Positions 27,775-36,617 of a stretch of DNA of 64,000 nucleotides are shown piece after piece. Location of the stretch: NCBI GenBank assembly GCA_023433405.1, contig JAEZCT010000044.1, positions 91,689-155,688 on the forward strand, in the 5' to 3' direction. Positions within the stretch are counted from its first letter, which is position 1. Each line of letters opens with the position of its first letter. Source of the DNA: Bacillota bacterium (lineage in GTDB: Bacteria; Bacillota; Clostridia; Oscillospirales; Ruminococcaceae). A model generated the notes under the pieces. The model saw nothing but the letters and a program-made list of their open reading frames with translations. It had not been told where the DNA came from and ran no database searches. A program made the translations under genes and the position numbers.

Positions 27775-28699
27775 GCGTTTTAGCAAGCTCGACGTGCCGC
27801 CCGATTACCTGTGTGGAATTGCGAAACTGCTCAAGCTCCTCCGCGGTGAGGGGAAGCTCCAGGATTTGCTCCACGCCGTGTTTGCCAATGATACAAGGCA
27901 CCCCCGCGTGTAGGCCGCTTATTCCATACTGCCCCTCCAACAACGGAGAGGCCGGGAGAATGCACCGTTCATCCCGCAGGATGGCACGGACAAACTGTGC
28001 CAAAATCATCCCTATGCCAAATTCGGTGGAACCCTTGCCGATGACAATCTCCATACCCGTCAGGCGGGTGCGCTCTAAAAGCGCCGCCTTGGGTGGGTCG
28101 GGGTCGAACAGCGACAGCGGCACGCCTCCTAGTGTAATGGCCGAAAAGGGAATCATCTGCGAATCGCCGTGCTCCCCCATAGCGAAGGCCTGCACACTTT
28201 TGCCATCCACCTGATAGCGCTCGGATAATATCCGCCGCAGGCGGGCGCTGTCGAGTGCCGTACCTGTGGAGAACACCTGTCGGGCGGGCAGACCAAGATG
28301 CGCGCGAAGATAATCGGCAACCACATCCGCGGGGTTTGATATGCTCACCACTATCCCGCCAAAGCCGCTCTTTTTTAATCGCGGCACAATATCCTGCATA
28401 ATGGCTATGGTATCCCCCAGCATATCTAAGCGCGTCTGGCCCGGCTTGCGGGAAACGCCCGCCGCCATCACCACGATGTCGGCATCCGCACATTCGCTGT
28501 AGCCCCCCGCGCGTACCGTGGTGCGCTGGGGCATCATCGCCGCGCCGTCGGCGATATCCGCGGCATGAGCGCGGGCGATGGTCTCCTCCTTATCCAGCAG
28601 GACAATCTCGCTGCATATTCCGTATGCGGCAAGAGCGCTTGCGCAATGAGAACCAACATGACCCGAACCGATTATGACGATTTTGCCTGACTGCGCCAT
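27770..28699 (-). CDS. L-lactate/malate dehydrogenase-family 2-hydroxyacid dehydrogenase
   Basis: 309 residues, standard for the family. NAD site GSGHVGSHCA, substrate loop GVSRKPGQTRLDML, SNPADV, TALDSARLR and catalytic His in GEHGDSQ. It reduces a 2-oxo acid to an L-2-hydroxy acid with NADH. The loop residue that normally sets specificity is Arg (VSRKPG), as in malate dehydrogenases, where many lactate dehydrogenases have Gln. It sits between the binding protein and permease genes of a T-box operon, so an amino-acid-derived 2-oxo acid is possible. I start at the ATG at 28699, with AGAGGTGG upstream. Confidence 0.85.
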   Translation of the reverse strand: MAQSGKIVIIGSGHVGSHCASALAAYGICSEIVLLDKEETIARAHAADIADGAAMMPQRTTVRAGGYSECADADIVVMAAGVSRKPGQTRLDMLGDTIAIMQDIVPRLKKSGFGGIVVSISNPADVVADYLRAHLGLPARQVFSTGTALDSARLRRILSERYQVDGKSVQAFAMGEHGDSQMIPFSAITLGGVPLSLFDPDPPKAALLERTRLTGMEIVIGKGSTEFGIGMILAQFVRAILRDERCILPASPLLEGQYGISGLHAGVPCIIGKHGVEQILELPLTAEELEQFRNSTQVIGRHVELAKTL

Positions 28700-28741
28700 A
28701 CCTGCCACCTCTTTCAAATCGTTCCTGTGCTGTTCCGCTGG

Positions 28742-29755
28742 CTATTGACCAATAAGCTGGAAGTTCGCCTTCACCTCATCGGAAAGCGGAATGTTCAGTG
28801 CCGCGGCATTTTGTACATTCACCATCTTCGCGTAATTGGCAATACGCTCCACCGGGGTTTCACTAATTTTCGCCCCGTCAAGCACACTAATGACCATATC
28901 GGCGGTCTGGCGGCCGAGCACGGTGTAGTCAATGCCCACGGTAGCAAACCCGCCGTCGCGCACCATAGAATCGGCGCCGCAATAGATGGGCTTGCCTGCG
29001 TCGGTCGCAAGCTGTGCGTAGGTTTTCATGGCCGAGGCGACGGTGTTATCGTTGGGGGTGAAAAAGGCATCTACATCCCCCACAATGGAGGCCACTGCCT
29101 GCTGGAGATCGCCTGTGCCGGTAATGCTTGCTTCCTTATAGGTAAGACCGTTTGCGTCACAGTAGGACTTTGCCTTCTCTATCCCGGTGGTGGAATTGAT
29201 TTCGCTGGAATTGTACACAAAGCCGAAGGTCTTGGCGTCGGGCGTCAGCTCGCTTGCCAGAGCAAAGATCAGGTCGATGGGAATGGCGTTGGATACACCG
29301 GTGATGTTCTTATCAGTGACGTCAAAGGAGGACACCAGCCCTGCCTCTACAGGTGCGCTGACAGCGGAAAACACGATGGGTATCTCAGTGGTCGCTGCGG
29401 CGGCAGCCTGAGCGGAGGGGGTGGCGATTGGGATAAGAATATCCACCTGCTCGGCGACCAGGCTTGAAAAGATGGAGGGCAGCAGTGAGGTTTCACCATT
29501 CGCGTTCTTCAGGATAATTTCGGCCTTGGCTTCATCATAGCCCTCAGCCGCTAGCTGGGCGACAATGGTATCGCGTATCTCGTTGAGGGAGAGGTGGTCC
29601 ATGGGCTGCACAATAGCAATTTTGACCTTTTTGGCGACAGGCGCAGCCTTGGATGAGGGCACGCTCTCGGAGGAGGCGGGGGCGTTGGTACCCGTGCAGC
29701 CGAAGAGCAGCGCAAGAAGCATGGCGGACAACAGGATGGCTATTAGCTTTTTCAT
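28742..29755 (-). CDS. trpX: TrpX-type ABC substrate-binding lipoprotein
   Basis: 337 residues. Lipoprotein signal ending LLFGCTG (Cys about residue 20), a short Ser-rich linker, then the ABC_sub_bind fold (KKVKIAIVQPMDHLSLNEIRD, later PIVFSAVSAPVEAGLV and AFFTPNDNTVASAM). The characterised member TrpX binds tryptophan; others in this family may bind other small ligands. The ATG at 29755 has AAAGGAA upstream. First gene after the T-box leader, with about 310 bp of untranslated sequence between the leader terminator and the start codon, into which a palindromic element has inserted. Confidence 0.87.
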   Translation of the reverse strand: MKKLIAILLSAMLLALLFGCTGTNAPASSESVPSSKAAPVAKKVKIAIVQPMDHLSLNEIRDTIVAQLAAEGYDEAKAEIILKNANGETSLLPSIFSSLVAEQVDILIPIATPSAQAAAAATTEIPIVFSAVSAPVEAGLVSSFDVTDKNITGVSNAIPIDLIFALASELTPDAKTFGFVYNSSEINSTTGIEKAKSYCDANGLTYKEASITGTGDLQQAVASIVGDVDAFFTPNDNTVASAMKTYAQLATDAGKPIYCGADSMVRDGGFATVGIDYTVLGRQTADMVISVLDGAKISETPVERIANYAKMVNVQNAAALNIPLSDEVKANFQLIGQ

Positions 29756-29916
29756 AAAGCAGTTTCCTTTCTCTCGAGGTCTTGGTTTGACCAAAGACCA
29801 AAATACATAAATTTCTTTCTGTATTTTAATATGCCCGCTCACAGCCTCTGTTTTTACTGTTCCCGTTTTAAAATCGTTCTAGGCGATGCATTAGTGCCTT
29901 GCGCAAAGTCCCCGCA

Positions 29917-30023
29917 GCATATCCGATTTAAAAGTGCATTAAAATCAAGTGAAACGCTTTGGCTTATTGGCTTCACGCAGATTTTTAGCTTAACTTCTAC
30001 GCTTTTTAAGGGGATACGTATTA
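29917..30023 (-). repeat. Decayed palindromic element in the trpX leader
   Basis: Contains ATATCCGATTTAAAAG, AATCAAGTGAAACGCTTT and TTCACGCAGATTTTTA in family order; the right end is GATACGTATTA. It lies between the T-box terminator and the trpX start. Confidence 0.7.
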
Positions 30024-30064
30024 CGGGGCGCATTAAAACGGGATTAGCATTAGACCGCAGGCAT

Positions 30065-30400
30065 AAAAAAACCCGCCCTTATTACAAGCATAAGGACAGG
30101 ATTAAACCCTGCGGTGCCACCTTATTTGACCGCCACGCTCCTGCATAATACTGCAAAAGAGGCAAGCCCACCTCAACAGGATGCATACACATCCCTGCTT
30201 CGTAACGCGAAGCCACGTCCTCGATACTCGCGCCCACCCGCAATTCGCGCGTGCGACCCTTTCGCTCGGCCCTCGGCGGACCATTTGCCAACCGGCATTT
30301 CCACAAGCCTCTCAGCGTACGGCTCATTCTCTGTACGGCGCCTCTGTTGGTTTGATTTCCGCTTCATCGGTTTTCGGTAATATTTTGGTAGTGAATTATT
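30065..30400 (-). ncRNA. T-box riboswitch leader upstream of the trpX operon
   Basis: The T-box itself (AAGGTGGCACCGCAGG on the minus strand, within 30108-30127) is clear, followed by a terminator: CCTGTCCTTA (30091-30100) pairs with TAAGGGCGGG (30072-30081), then TTTTTTT. Upstream lies a Stem I-like fold: GCGGA/TCCGC (30358-30362, 30276-30280), CCAAC/GTTGG (30346-30350, 30288-30292) and a terminal hairpin with AGAGA and GCTGAGAG. The 3' side of the internal loop reads CAAATGG, giving UGG (Trp) or AUG (Met) as specifier by register. An uncharged tRNA would favour antitermination and transporter expression. The 5' end is approximate. Confidence 0.88.
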
Positions 30401-30406
30401 GTTTTG

Positions 30407-30435
30407 ACGATATCATATTTTCGCCGGGTTGTCAA
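30407..30435 (-). promoter_or_regulatory. Likely promoter of the T-box operon
   Basis: Minus-strand TTGACA (30430-30435), a 17-bp spacer, weak TATCGT (30407-30412), just upstream of the T-box leader. Confidence 0.5.
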
Positions 30436-30595
30436 GCGTAAATTTCCTCCCGGCGGGGGCATTGGGGAGCCTTGCCTGCCTACGGGCGAACGTAGCCGCA
30501 GTGGAGATATTTTTCACTATTTGGCAGCCGCTTTTTAGATTCAGCTTTCTATTATCCCGTTCGCCGCTCATTGCTAATTACTAATTGCTAATTGC

Positions 30596-31222
30596 TCACT
30601 GTGCGCGCATAAGCTTAACCAGCTTTTTTGCGTCCTCTGTAATACCCGAAAGGTCGCCCCTCATAATGCGATCCTTGTTGCAAAGGCTGCCGCCTACCCC
30701 GATGCCAGCCGCGCCGTTTTGCAGGTATTCGGCGGCGTTCTCAACATTTACACCCCCCACGGCAATAAGCTTTGCGCCGTTTAAAGGTGCAAGCACCTCC
30801 CTAAAATACCGCGGCCCGAACGCGGAGGAGGGAAACACCTTAACATATCGACTGCCGCACCGCAGGGCATACTCAATCTCCGTTGGGGTGAGGGCGCCGG
30901 GGGCTATGAGTACCCCGCGCTTTACGCACAGCGCAATGACCTCACGGTCGGTGTTGGGGGTGACTAAGAACTCCGCCCCCGCCTCCAGGGCCGCCTCGGC
31001 CTGCGCAAGATTAAGCACCGTGCCCGCGCCGATATGCAGCCTGCCCGCGTATCGTTTTTTCGCATTCGCTATCAGCTCCAGTGCATTCGGGCTGTTGAGG
31101 GTTACCTCCGCAAGGCGGATTCCCCCTTGGGATAAGGCCTCCAGCAGCGGCAACAAATGCTCTTTGCCGAGGCCGCGCGCAATGGCAATTACTCCGGTTT
31201 GTTCAAATGCCTGTTCCACCAT
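30596..31222 (-). CDS. dgoA: 2-dehydro-3-deoxy-6-phosphogalactonate aldolase
   Basis: 208 residues of the KDPG/KHG class I aldolase family. The Schiff-base Lys lies in YVKVFPSSAFGP; FPSSAFGP and LNSP match DgoA rather than the Eda segment FPAE. It splits 2-dehydro-3-deoxy-6-phosphogalactonate to pyruvate and glyceraldehyde 3-phosphate. The ATG at 31222 has GGAGG 8 nt upstream. Last step of the pathway encoded by dgoD and dgoK upstream on the same strand; two palindromic elements separate it from dgoK. Confidence 0.9.
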   Translation of the reverse strand: MVEQAFEQTGVIAIARGLGKEHLLPLLEALSQGGIRLAEVTLNSPNALELIANAKKRYAGRLHIGAGTVLNLAQAEAALEAGAEFLVTPNTDREVIALCVKRGVLIAPGALTPTEIEYALRCGSRYVKVFPSSAFGPRYFREVLAPLNGAKLIAVGGVNVENAAEYLQNGAAGIGVGGSLCNKDRIMRGDLSGITEDAKKLVKLMRAQ

Positions 31223-31259
31223 ATTAAAATCCTCCCCGTAACTTGTCGGCTGCACCTTG

Positions 31260-31342
31260 TACTAATAACCGATTGAAAGGTGTATAAAAATAAAAGTTGG
31301 TTTTCACTTTGATTTCTACACCCTCCTAAATCTGTTATTCGG
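31260..31342 (-). repeat. Decayed palindromic element beside an intact one
   Basis: Begins TACTAATAACCGATTGAAAG, then GTGTATAAAAAT and ATTTCTACACC. The older GTGTA/TACAC subtype, adjoining the intact copy at 31355. Confidence 0.55.
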
Positions 31343-31354
31343 GTGTGATATTTA

Positions 31355-31454
31355 TACTAATATCCGATTTAAAAGAGTATAAAAATCAAGTGAAAAGCTT
31401 TAATTTATGGGTTTTCACGCGGATTTTTATCGACTCTTTTTGAGAAGATTAGTA
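31355..31454. repeat. Intact 100-bp palindromic element, copy A (MITE-like)
   Basis: TACTAAT and ATTAGTA ends, nearly full-length inverted repeat, core AATTTATGGGTTTTCACGC. It abuts the dgoK stop codon with no gap. Confidence 0.85.
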
Positions 31455-32453
31455 TTACTCAGGCACTCGGCATGATTGAGGCGGCAGCTTTTCCAGATCC
31501 CGGTGGATTCTGGTCAAGCCCTTGATGCTCAGCTGTTCGCTCTCTTCAAAGCCAAGGGTTTCAATCTTACCCTCAAACCTCGGGCCGTAGGCGCGCAGAC
31601 ACATTGTAAAGGCCTCTGCGAACTGACTTCTGCCATACAGCACCAGCTTATCCGGCTTTGTTGCTAGCAGGGGCGCAAAGGCGCTGAGATCCGACTGCAC
31701 CAAAACGCCGTAGACAAACGACAGGGCCTGGGCCTTGCTTAATCCGCCAAGCACCTGATGGATTCGCGCCATAAACAGCGTACGGGAAACACTGTGCTGC
31801 TGTGCTGACTCATAGCCCATTCGCACATGCTCCTCCTCCAGCTTGCAGTCATCAAGGCTGCCCACTGAGCTTTTAAGAATGGTATGATTGGCAAGCGCCC
31901 ACAACAGCTCACCGCCAATGGTGGTGACGGCTTTGGTGATGCTGCCGTTTTCGTACAAAATGCTCTTGTTGTGGGAGCCAAAATGAAGAAACAGCAGGCG
32001 TTTGTCCTCATCGCCGGGAGGAACAGCCCCGTAAATTTCAGTCTCCTCCCCGCGCAGGATATCGCAGCCACTCTCCCCCGGCGAGCCGAATTTAATGCCC
32101 GGCACAAAGTAAAAGCTCCCATGCGGGCAGACCTCGGGCAGGCGGCAGGGAACGATTTGCCGTGCAAGCTCCCTGAGTCTTATCGGCGCCTGAAGGTGCG
32201 GCACCTCCTTGAGCCCGACATTTGAGGTTATCATGCCCGCCGCCAGAATGGTATGAATGCGGCAGTTATGGGTATTTTCCATATATCCCACCGCCTCGCG
32301 CACCGCCTCTTCCAGCGATATATTCCGCGTGCTGTCCTTGGTATCGGACGCGCCGATCTTTTTCGTGACGGTATCGATGGTTTGTGCGTCATCAATTAAG
32401 GTAAACCGTGTGTTGGTGGTTCCCCCGTCTATCACCAGAATATAATTACTCAA
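31455..32453 (-). CDS. dgoK: 2-dehydro-3-deoxygalactonokinase
   Basis: 332 residues of the DgoK family. N-terminal phosphate loop VIDGGTTNTRFTLID, then ILAAGMITSNVGLKEVPHL and FVPGI, typical of the family. It phosphorylates 2-dehydro-3-deoxygalactonate with ATP. Starts with TTG at 32453; GAGGTGG lies 7 nt upstream. Sits between dgoD and dgoA, completing dehydratase, kinase and aldolase. The stop codon TAA touches a 100-bp palindromic element, so the end of the gene may have been reshaped by the insertion. Confidence 0.92.
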   Translation of the reverse strand: MSNYILVIDGGTTNTRFTLIDDAQTIDTVTKKIGASDTKDSTRNISLEEAVREAVGYMENTHNCRIHTILAAGMITSNVGLKEVPHLQAPIRLRELARQIVPCRLPEVCPHGSFYFVPGIKFGSPGESGCDILRGEETEIYGAVPPGDEDKRLLFLHFGSHNKSILYENGSITKAVTTIGGELLWALANHTILKSSVGSLDDCKLEEEHVRMGYESAQQHSVSRTLFMARIHQVLGGLSKAQALSFVYGVLVQSDLSAFAPLLATKPDKLVLYGRSQFAEAFTMCLRAYGPRFEGKIETLGFEESEQLSIKGLTRIHRDLEKLPPQSCRVPE

Positions 32454-32537
32454 AGCTTGCCCACCTCGTTTCCCACTGTAAATTAAGCCATTGCAATACA
32501 GTTATATGGAGAGAGTTTATTTTTATTGGGAGTGGCT

Positions 32538-33686
32538 TTACCATTCCGCGACGGTACCGTCGCGGTGGCGCCAAACAGGGTTTTTCCATGTGTGACCGGT
32601 ACGGCCTAACTCGCGGATGCGTTCTTCATCCACCTCTATACCAAGACCCGGCGCGACTGGCAAGGAAACGCTGCCGTCCTTGTATGCGAACACCGAAGGA
32701 TCCTTCACATAGTCCATCAGGTCGTTGCCTTTGTTATAATGAATGCCAAGGCTTTGCTCTTGAATAATGGCGTTTGGCGTACAGGCATCCATTTGCAGGC
32801 AGGCCGCAAGGGCAATGGGTCCTAACGGACAATGGGGGGCAACCGCCATATCGTAGGCCTCCGCCATCGCGGCGATTTTGCGGCATTCCAGAATGCCGCC
32901 CGCGTGGGAGAGGTCGGGCTGTAGGATGTTCACCGCGCCCTGCTCGAACAGCTTCTTAAAATCCCAGCGGGTAAATAGTCGTTCGCCCGTTGCGATGGGG
33001 ATGGAGGTACAGGCGGCAATTTCTTTAAACGCCTCGTAATTTTCGCAAAGAACCGGTTCCTCGATAAACATGGGGGAGTATTTTTCAAGTTCCTTCGCAA
33101 GCACCTTTGCCATGGGCTTATGCACCCTGCCATGAAAGTCGATGGCAATGCCAAAATCCCTGCCGCAGACCTCTCGGATGGCGGCGACTCGCTCGAGCAC
33201 GCCATCTATCTTGCTGTAGCTGTCAAGATAATTCAGCTCTTCGGTGGCGTTCATTTTAACGGCTGTAAAGCCCGCCTCCTGCTGTGCCTTAGCCGCCCGC
33301 ATCACATCCTGCGGACGGTCGCCCCCTATCCACGCGTAAACCCGGATGCTGTCGCGGCAGGCACCGCCCAAAAGCTCATATACCGGCACGCCCAGCGCCT
33401 TGCCCTTAATATCCCACATCGCCTGCTCAATGCCCGAGATGGCGGAGGTGAGAATGGGCCCGCCGCGGTAAAAGCCCGCCCGGTACAGCACCTGAAACAT
33501 ATCCTCTATGCGTCGGGGGTCTGCCCCTATAAAATATTCGCTAAGCTCCTCCACCGCCGCACGCACGGTGTCGGCGCGTCCCTCCACCACCGGCTCACCC
33601 CAGCCGCAGATGCCCTCGTCCGTGCTCAGCTTTAAAAACAGCCACCGCGGCGGCACTTTAAACAGTTCAAACGAAGTGATTTTCAC
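32538..33686 (-). CDS. dgoD: D-galactonate dehydratase
   Basis: 382 residues, the same length as the E. coli enzyme and alike along its whole length. Enolase superfamily, with metal ligands in IDFHGR, FIEEP and GERLF, and the catalytic His in VAPHCPLGP. It dehydrates D-galactonate to 2-dehydro-3-deoxy-D-galactonate. Starts with GTG at 33686 behind a GGGGAG site. It follows the GH35 gene by 18 bp and leads the dgo pathway. No galactonate transporter is visible nearby. Confidence 0.94.
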   Translation of the reverse strand: MKITSFELFKVPPRWLFLKLSTDEGICGWGEPVVEGRADTVRAAVEELSEYFIGADPRRIEDMFQVLYRAGFYRGGPILTSAISGIEQAMWDIKGKALGVPVYELLGGACRDSIRVYAWIGGDRPQDVMRAAKAQQEAGFTAVKMNATEELNYLDSYSKIDGVLERVAAIREVCGRDFGIAIDFHGRVHKPMAKVLAKELEKYSPMFIEEPVLCENYEAFKEIAACTSIPIATGERLFTRWDFKKLFEQGAVNILQPDLSHAGGILECRKIAAMAEAYDMAVAPHCPLGPIALAACLQMDACTPNAIIQEQSLGIHYNKGNDLMDYVKDPSVFAYKDGSVSLPVAPGLGIEVDEERIRELGRTGHTWKNPVWRHRDGTVAEW

Positions 33687-33704
33687 GATACCTCTCCCCG
33701 CTTT

Positions 33705-36125
33705 CTATAATCCAATTTTCAGCGCGCAGTCAAACACCGGTACCGCGCGGATATCGTTGATGACGGCAAACTGATCCTCATACACCGCAAAGCGCGCCGC
33801 CATCTCCGAATCGCTTTTAATATAGCCGCCCTCCCTCTTGGGGGAGACATAGAGATAGATGCCCTTGCGGAGCACTTCGCTTTCATGAGCCTTCAGCCCA
33901 AACTCCCATATGGCACCGTTGCAAAAATTATCGCTGATAAGGTCGCCGTCGAGGTAGGCGTAGCCGATATCCCCGAAGTAATCCACCTGCACCAGCACCT
34001 GCTTGACGTTTATAAAGGACTCTGGCCCAAGCTCAATCATGGCACGGGCATTCCTTATCTTTGAGGAGGTGATGGGACTGCCCAGCACCGGGCGTTTTAA
34101 CTCCCCGCCGCTCTGCTTTTGTCGCGCGCTTGCGTCCCGCCAGCTTAGGCTGACGGTATTTTTGCCGTATACCACGGAATAAAAGGCGAAGCCACCGACG
34201 CTTTCCTCACAGGCACAGGGCTTGCCATCCACCGCTATGCCGCCTTTTGGTTTTGGAAAGACGCCGATTCGCCCGGTTTCCGCGCCGATACTCTCCACAC
34301 GCAATGCGCCGCAGTCATCCAGCAACGCCTCATCACAGAGGATAGCCAGATCCTTACCGCCGTGCCTCACACGCCAGAAGCGCAGGCTGTCGGGACGGCT
34401 TAGCACATGAAAGACGATCTTTTTCCCCTGCGCGTTTGTTAGGGTGGTCACCGAGCTTGACTGCTCGGGCAGTGTAATGAGAATAAGCTTGTCGTCCAAA
34501 AGCTCGGTGGCGACCCCGTCGGTTTCCGCCGCCGATACCGTTCCGCCCTCCAGCATAAGCTCCGGACTCATGCCCTCGGGTACGAAGAAAAAGTACGCGG
34601 GACAGTCGTCGTTCTCCAGTCTGGTGATAAGCTGTACGCTGGCATATTTTACGCGGATGCCGTCTAGCGTAAGGTTGAGGGGCAGGATGGCGCAGGCATC
34701 TCGGTTTAGCGAAAGTCCACCCTTTCGCGGCACGCGGATGGTTTCGTGACCAAGTGTCACATGCACCGCGAAATCCGTTTGGTGCTTTGTTTGAATGTGA
34801 TCCTGATAGGTGTTCAGAAACAAAAAGCCATGGTCACCGTTTGCGCGCACACAGTAGCGCAGGGTATCCGCGTCGTGCTGATCCATCCCAACCGATTCAT
34901 TTGAAAGCACGGTCCTGGTGGCGCAAAACAGCTCCTCAAAATCCTTATAAAAATACTGCTGAAGCTTTAAGCGTTTATAGGAGGGACGGAGCTGCCCGTA
35001 CTCCCCCACCGCCGCCTGATAATCGTATGACATCTTGGGCAGGGCACACTCGTTCAAATAGGGGACGCGCTTGCCCTTGGGGTTTGTTCCGCCATGAAAC
35101 ATGTAGTAGCCAAGAAAGTTACAGCCGCTTGCCGCCTTTACCTCCGCCATCGCCTCTACGCTTTCATATGGCAGCAAGAAGCGGTATTTGTAAAAGCACG
35201 CCATTCCGCCGCCCATTTCGCAGCAGGCAAAGGGCATATCCTCAGGGTTATACTCCGGGTCGAAGTTGTAATACTTGGGAGCCATGTTGTTGTGAAAATC
35301 CTTAAAAATAAACTCGGTGGTGGCGGGGTGCTCCTTGATATCGCCGTAGAATATCCACGGCCAAAAGGCGTAGCCGCCCCACAGGGGGAATACGTCATCC
35401 GGCGGGGCGCACGCGCCGCCCCATGCCGTCGCGCTGTAAAAGGGAGTAACAATTCCGGCGCTAATCGCAAGCTCCTTTAACAGGCGCATGTGGGCGGGGC
35501 CGTCGTTGCCGCCGGGTATCCACTCGCTGCTGTTCTCTGTGGTGACTTCCCACGGCGCGGAGGCGTGCTCGTACTCGTTCTCAATCTGAGTGCCGACGAT
35601 GGCGCCGCCATCCTTATACATCAGCCCCGTCACCTGCTTGCCGATCTCGTTAAAGAAACGCCGGGTGTAAGCGATGTACTCCGGGTCGTTGCTGCGAATA
35701 TCAAAGGGGGTACCGTACATCCAGTCGGGAAAGCCGCCGTTGCGGCATTCGCCGTGCACAAAGGGGCCGACGCGCAGCACTAAGAACATGCCGTGCTTCG
35801 CACACAAACGGGCGAATTTGCGCAGGTTCTTGTTGCCGCTCCAATCGTAAACGCCTTTTTCCTCCTCATGGTGGATCCAGAAGATGTAGGTCGAGATGAT
35901 GTTAAGACCACTCATCTTCATCTTAATGATCTCATCCTCCCAAAACCGTTCCTCAACCCGGGAGAAGTGCATCTCTCCGCACATGGCGTAGAACGGTCTG
36001 CCGCCAAGCCGCATGTAATAGTTGGTAAAATCCAGCGTCTCACCCTTGGGGCTTACGCCCGAAAACTGGGTGCGCGGGGGGTGAATATGCTTTTTTGCGC
36101 CCGATGCGTCAATACTGTACTCCAT
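33705..36125 (-). CDS. GH35 beta-galactosidase, intracellular
   Basis: 806 residues. The catalytic barrel is clear: GEMHFSR, FWIHHEEEKGVYDWSG, VGPFVHGECRNGGFPDWM and acid/base Glu in IENEYEH (E184). The nucleophile is probably E303 in CCEMGGGM. C-terminal beta-sandwich domains follow. No signal peptide, so it should cleave terminal beta-galactosides inside the cell. It is first in the operon with the galactonate genes, which suggests the substrate may yield galactonic acid or a galactoside that is later oxidised. ATG with GGAGAGG upstream. Confidence 0.92.
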   Translation of the reverse strand: MEYSIDASGAKKHIHPPRTQFSGVSPKGETLDFTNYYMRLGGRPFYAMCGEMHFSRVEERFWEDEIIKMKMSGLNIISTYIFWIHHEEEKGVYDWSGNKNLRKFARLCAKHGMFLVLRVGPFVHGECRNGGFPDWMYGTPFDIRSNDPEYIAYTRRFFNEIGKQVTGLMYKDGGAIVGTQIENEYEHASAPWEVTTENSSEWIPGGNDGPAHMRLLKELAISAGIVTPFYSATAWGGACAPPDDVFPLWGGYAFWPWIFYGDIKEHPATTEFIFKDFHNNMAPKYYNFDPEYNPEDMPFACCEMGGGMACFYKYRFLLPYESVEAMAEVKAASGCNFLGYYMFHGGTNPKGKRVPYLNECALPKMSYDYQAAVGEYGQLRPSYKRLKLQQYFYKDFEELFCATRTVLSNESVGMDQHDADTLRYCVRANGDHGFLFLNTYQDHIQTKHQTDFAVHVTLGHETIRVPRKGGLSLNRDACAILPLNLTLDGIRVKYASVQLITRLENDDCPAYFFFVPEGMSPELMLEGGTVSAAETDGVATELLDDKLILITLPEQSSSVTTLTNAQGKKIVFHVLSRPDSLRFWRVRHGGKDLAILCDEALLDDCGALRVESIGAETGRIGVFPKPKGGIAVDGKPCACEESVGGFAFYSVVYGKNTVSLSWRDASARQKQSGGELKRPVLGSPITSSKIRNARAMIELGPESFINVKQVLVQVDYFGDIGYAYLDGDLISDNFCNGAIWEFGLKAHESEVLRKGIYLYVSPKREGGYIKSDSEMAARFAVYEDQFAVINDIRAVPVFDCALKIGL

Positions 36126-36617
36126 AAATTAGTCCTCTCCTTGTTATACAAATAGCTGAATTAATGGTGTGTCAGAATCTAGTGAAACGCTTTGGTTTAT
36201 GGGTTATCAAGCGAATTTTTATCTGCATTTCTACACTTTTTAAGGGGATTTAAGCTAAACGGAAAAGCGGATGGGCAGATTTTATGAGGTCGGCAGACTG
36301 TGTTAGCACGCCGGTATTATTCTTATATGCGAACATCATTCTCAATTGAGGTCTTCGGACTATGGTACCATAAATAAAGGCAAAGGTCAATACAGTTAAA
36401 TTTACATTCTTGTTCACTCAAATTGCATATTTTACGATAATTTATAGTTGTTGACAATCCCTCATGGGCTTGATAAGATAAGGCTAGTTAACGCATATAA
36501 GAACGCGGTTCCATTTTACGTTCGAATCAATTACCTATGATGGGTTGATTATCATTAAAGCAAACGCGAACCGAATCTACAAGCTGTCCTTGTATAACCT
36601 AAACGGAAAGGAACTTC
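36126..36617. promoter_or_regulatory. Divergent regulatory region, GH35/dgo versus IclR
   Basis: 492 bp. Toward IclR: TTGACA (36451-36456), a 17-bp spacer, TAAGAT (36474-36479). TTCTTATATGCG at 36320-36331 recurs inverted (CGCATATAAGAA) at 36492-36503, flanking that promoter; candidate IclR operators. A decayed palindromic element lies at about 36155-36255. Confidence 0.6.
36155..36255 (-). repeat. Decayed palindromic element
   Basis: CTAGTGAAACGCTTTGGTTT and ATGGGTTATCAAGCGAATTT match the family core; the ends are worn. Confidence 0.55.

Noticed and set aside
30082..30327. Open frames over the T-box leader
   Set aside because: They cover the structured RNA, lack start signals and have no protein-like features.
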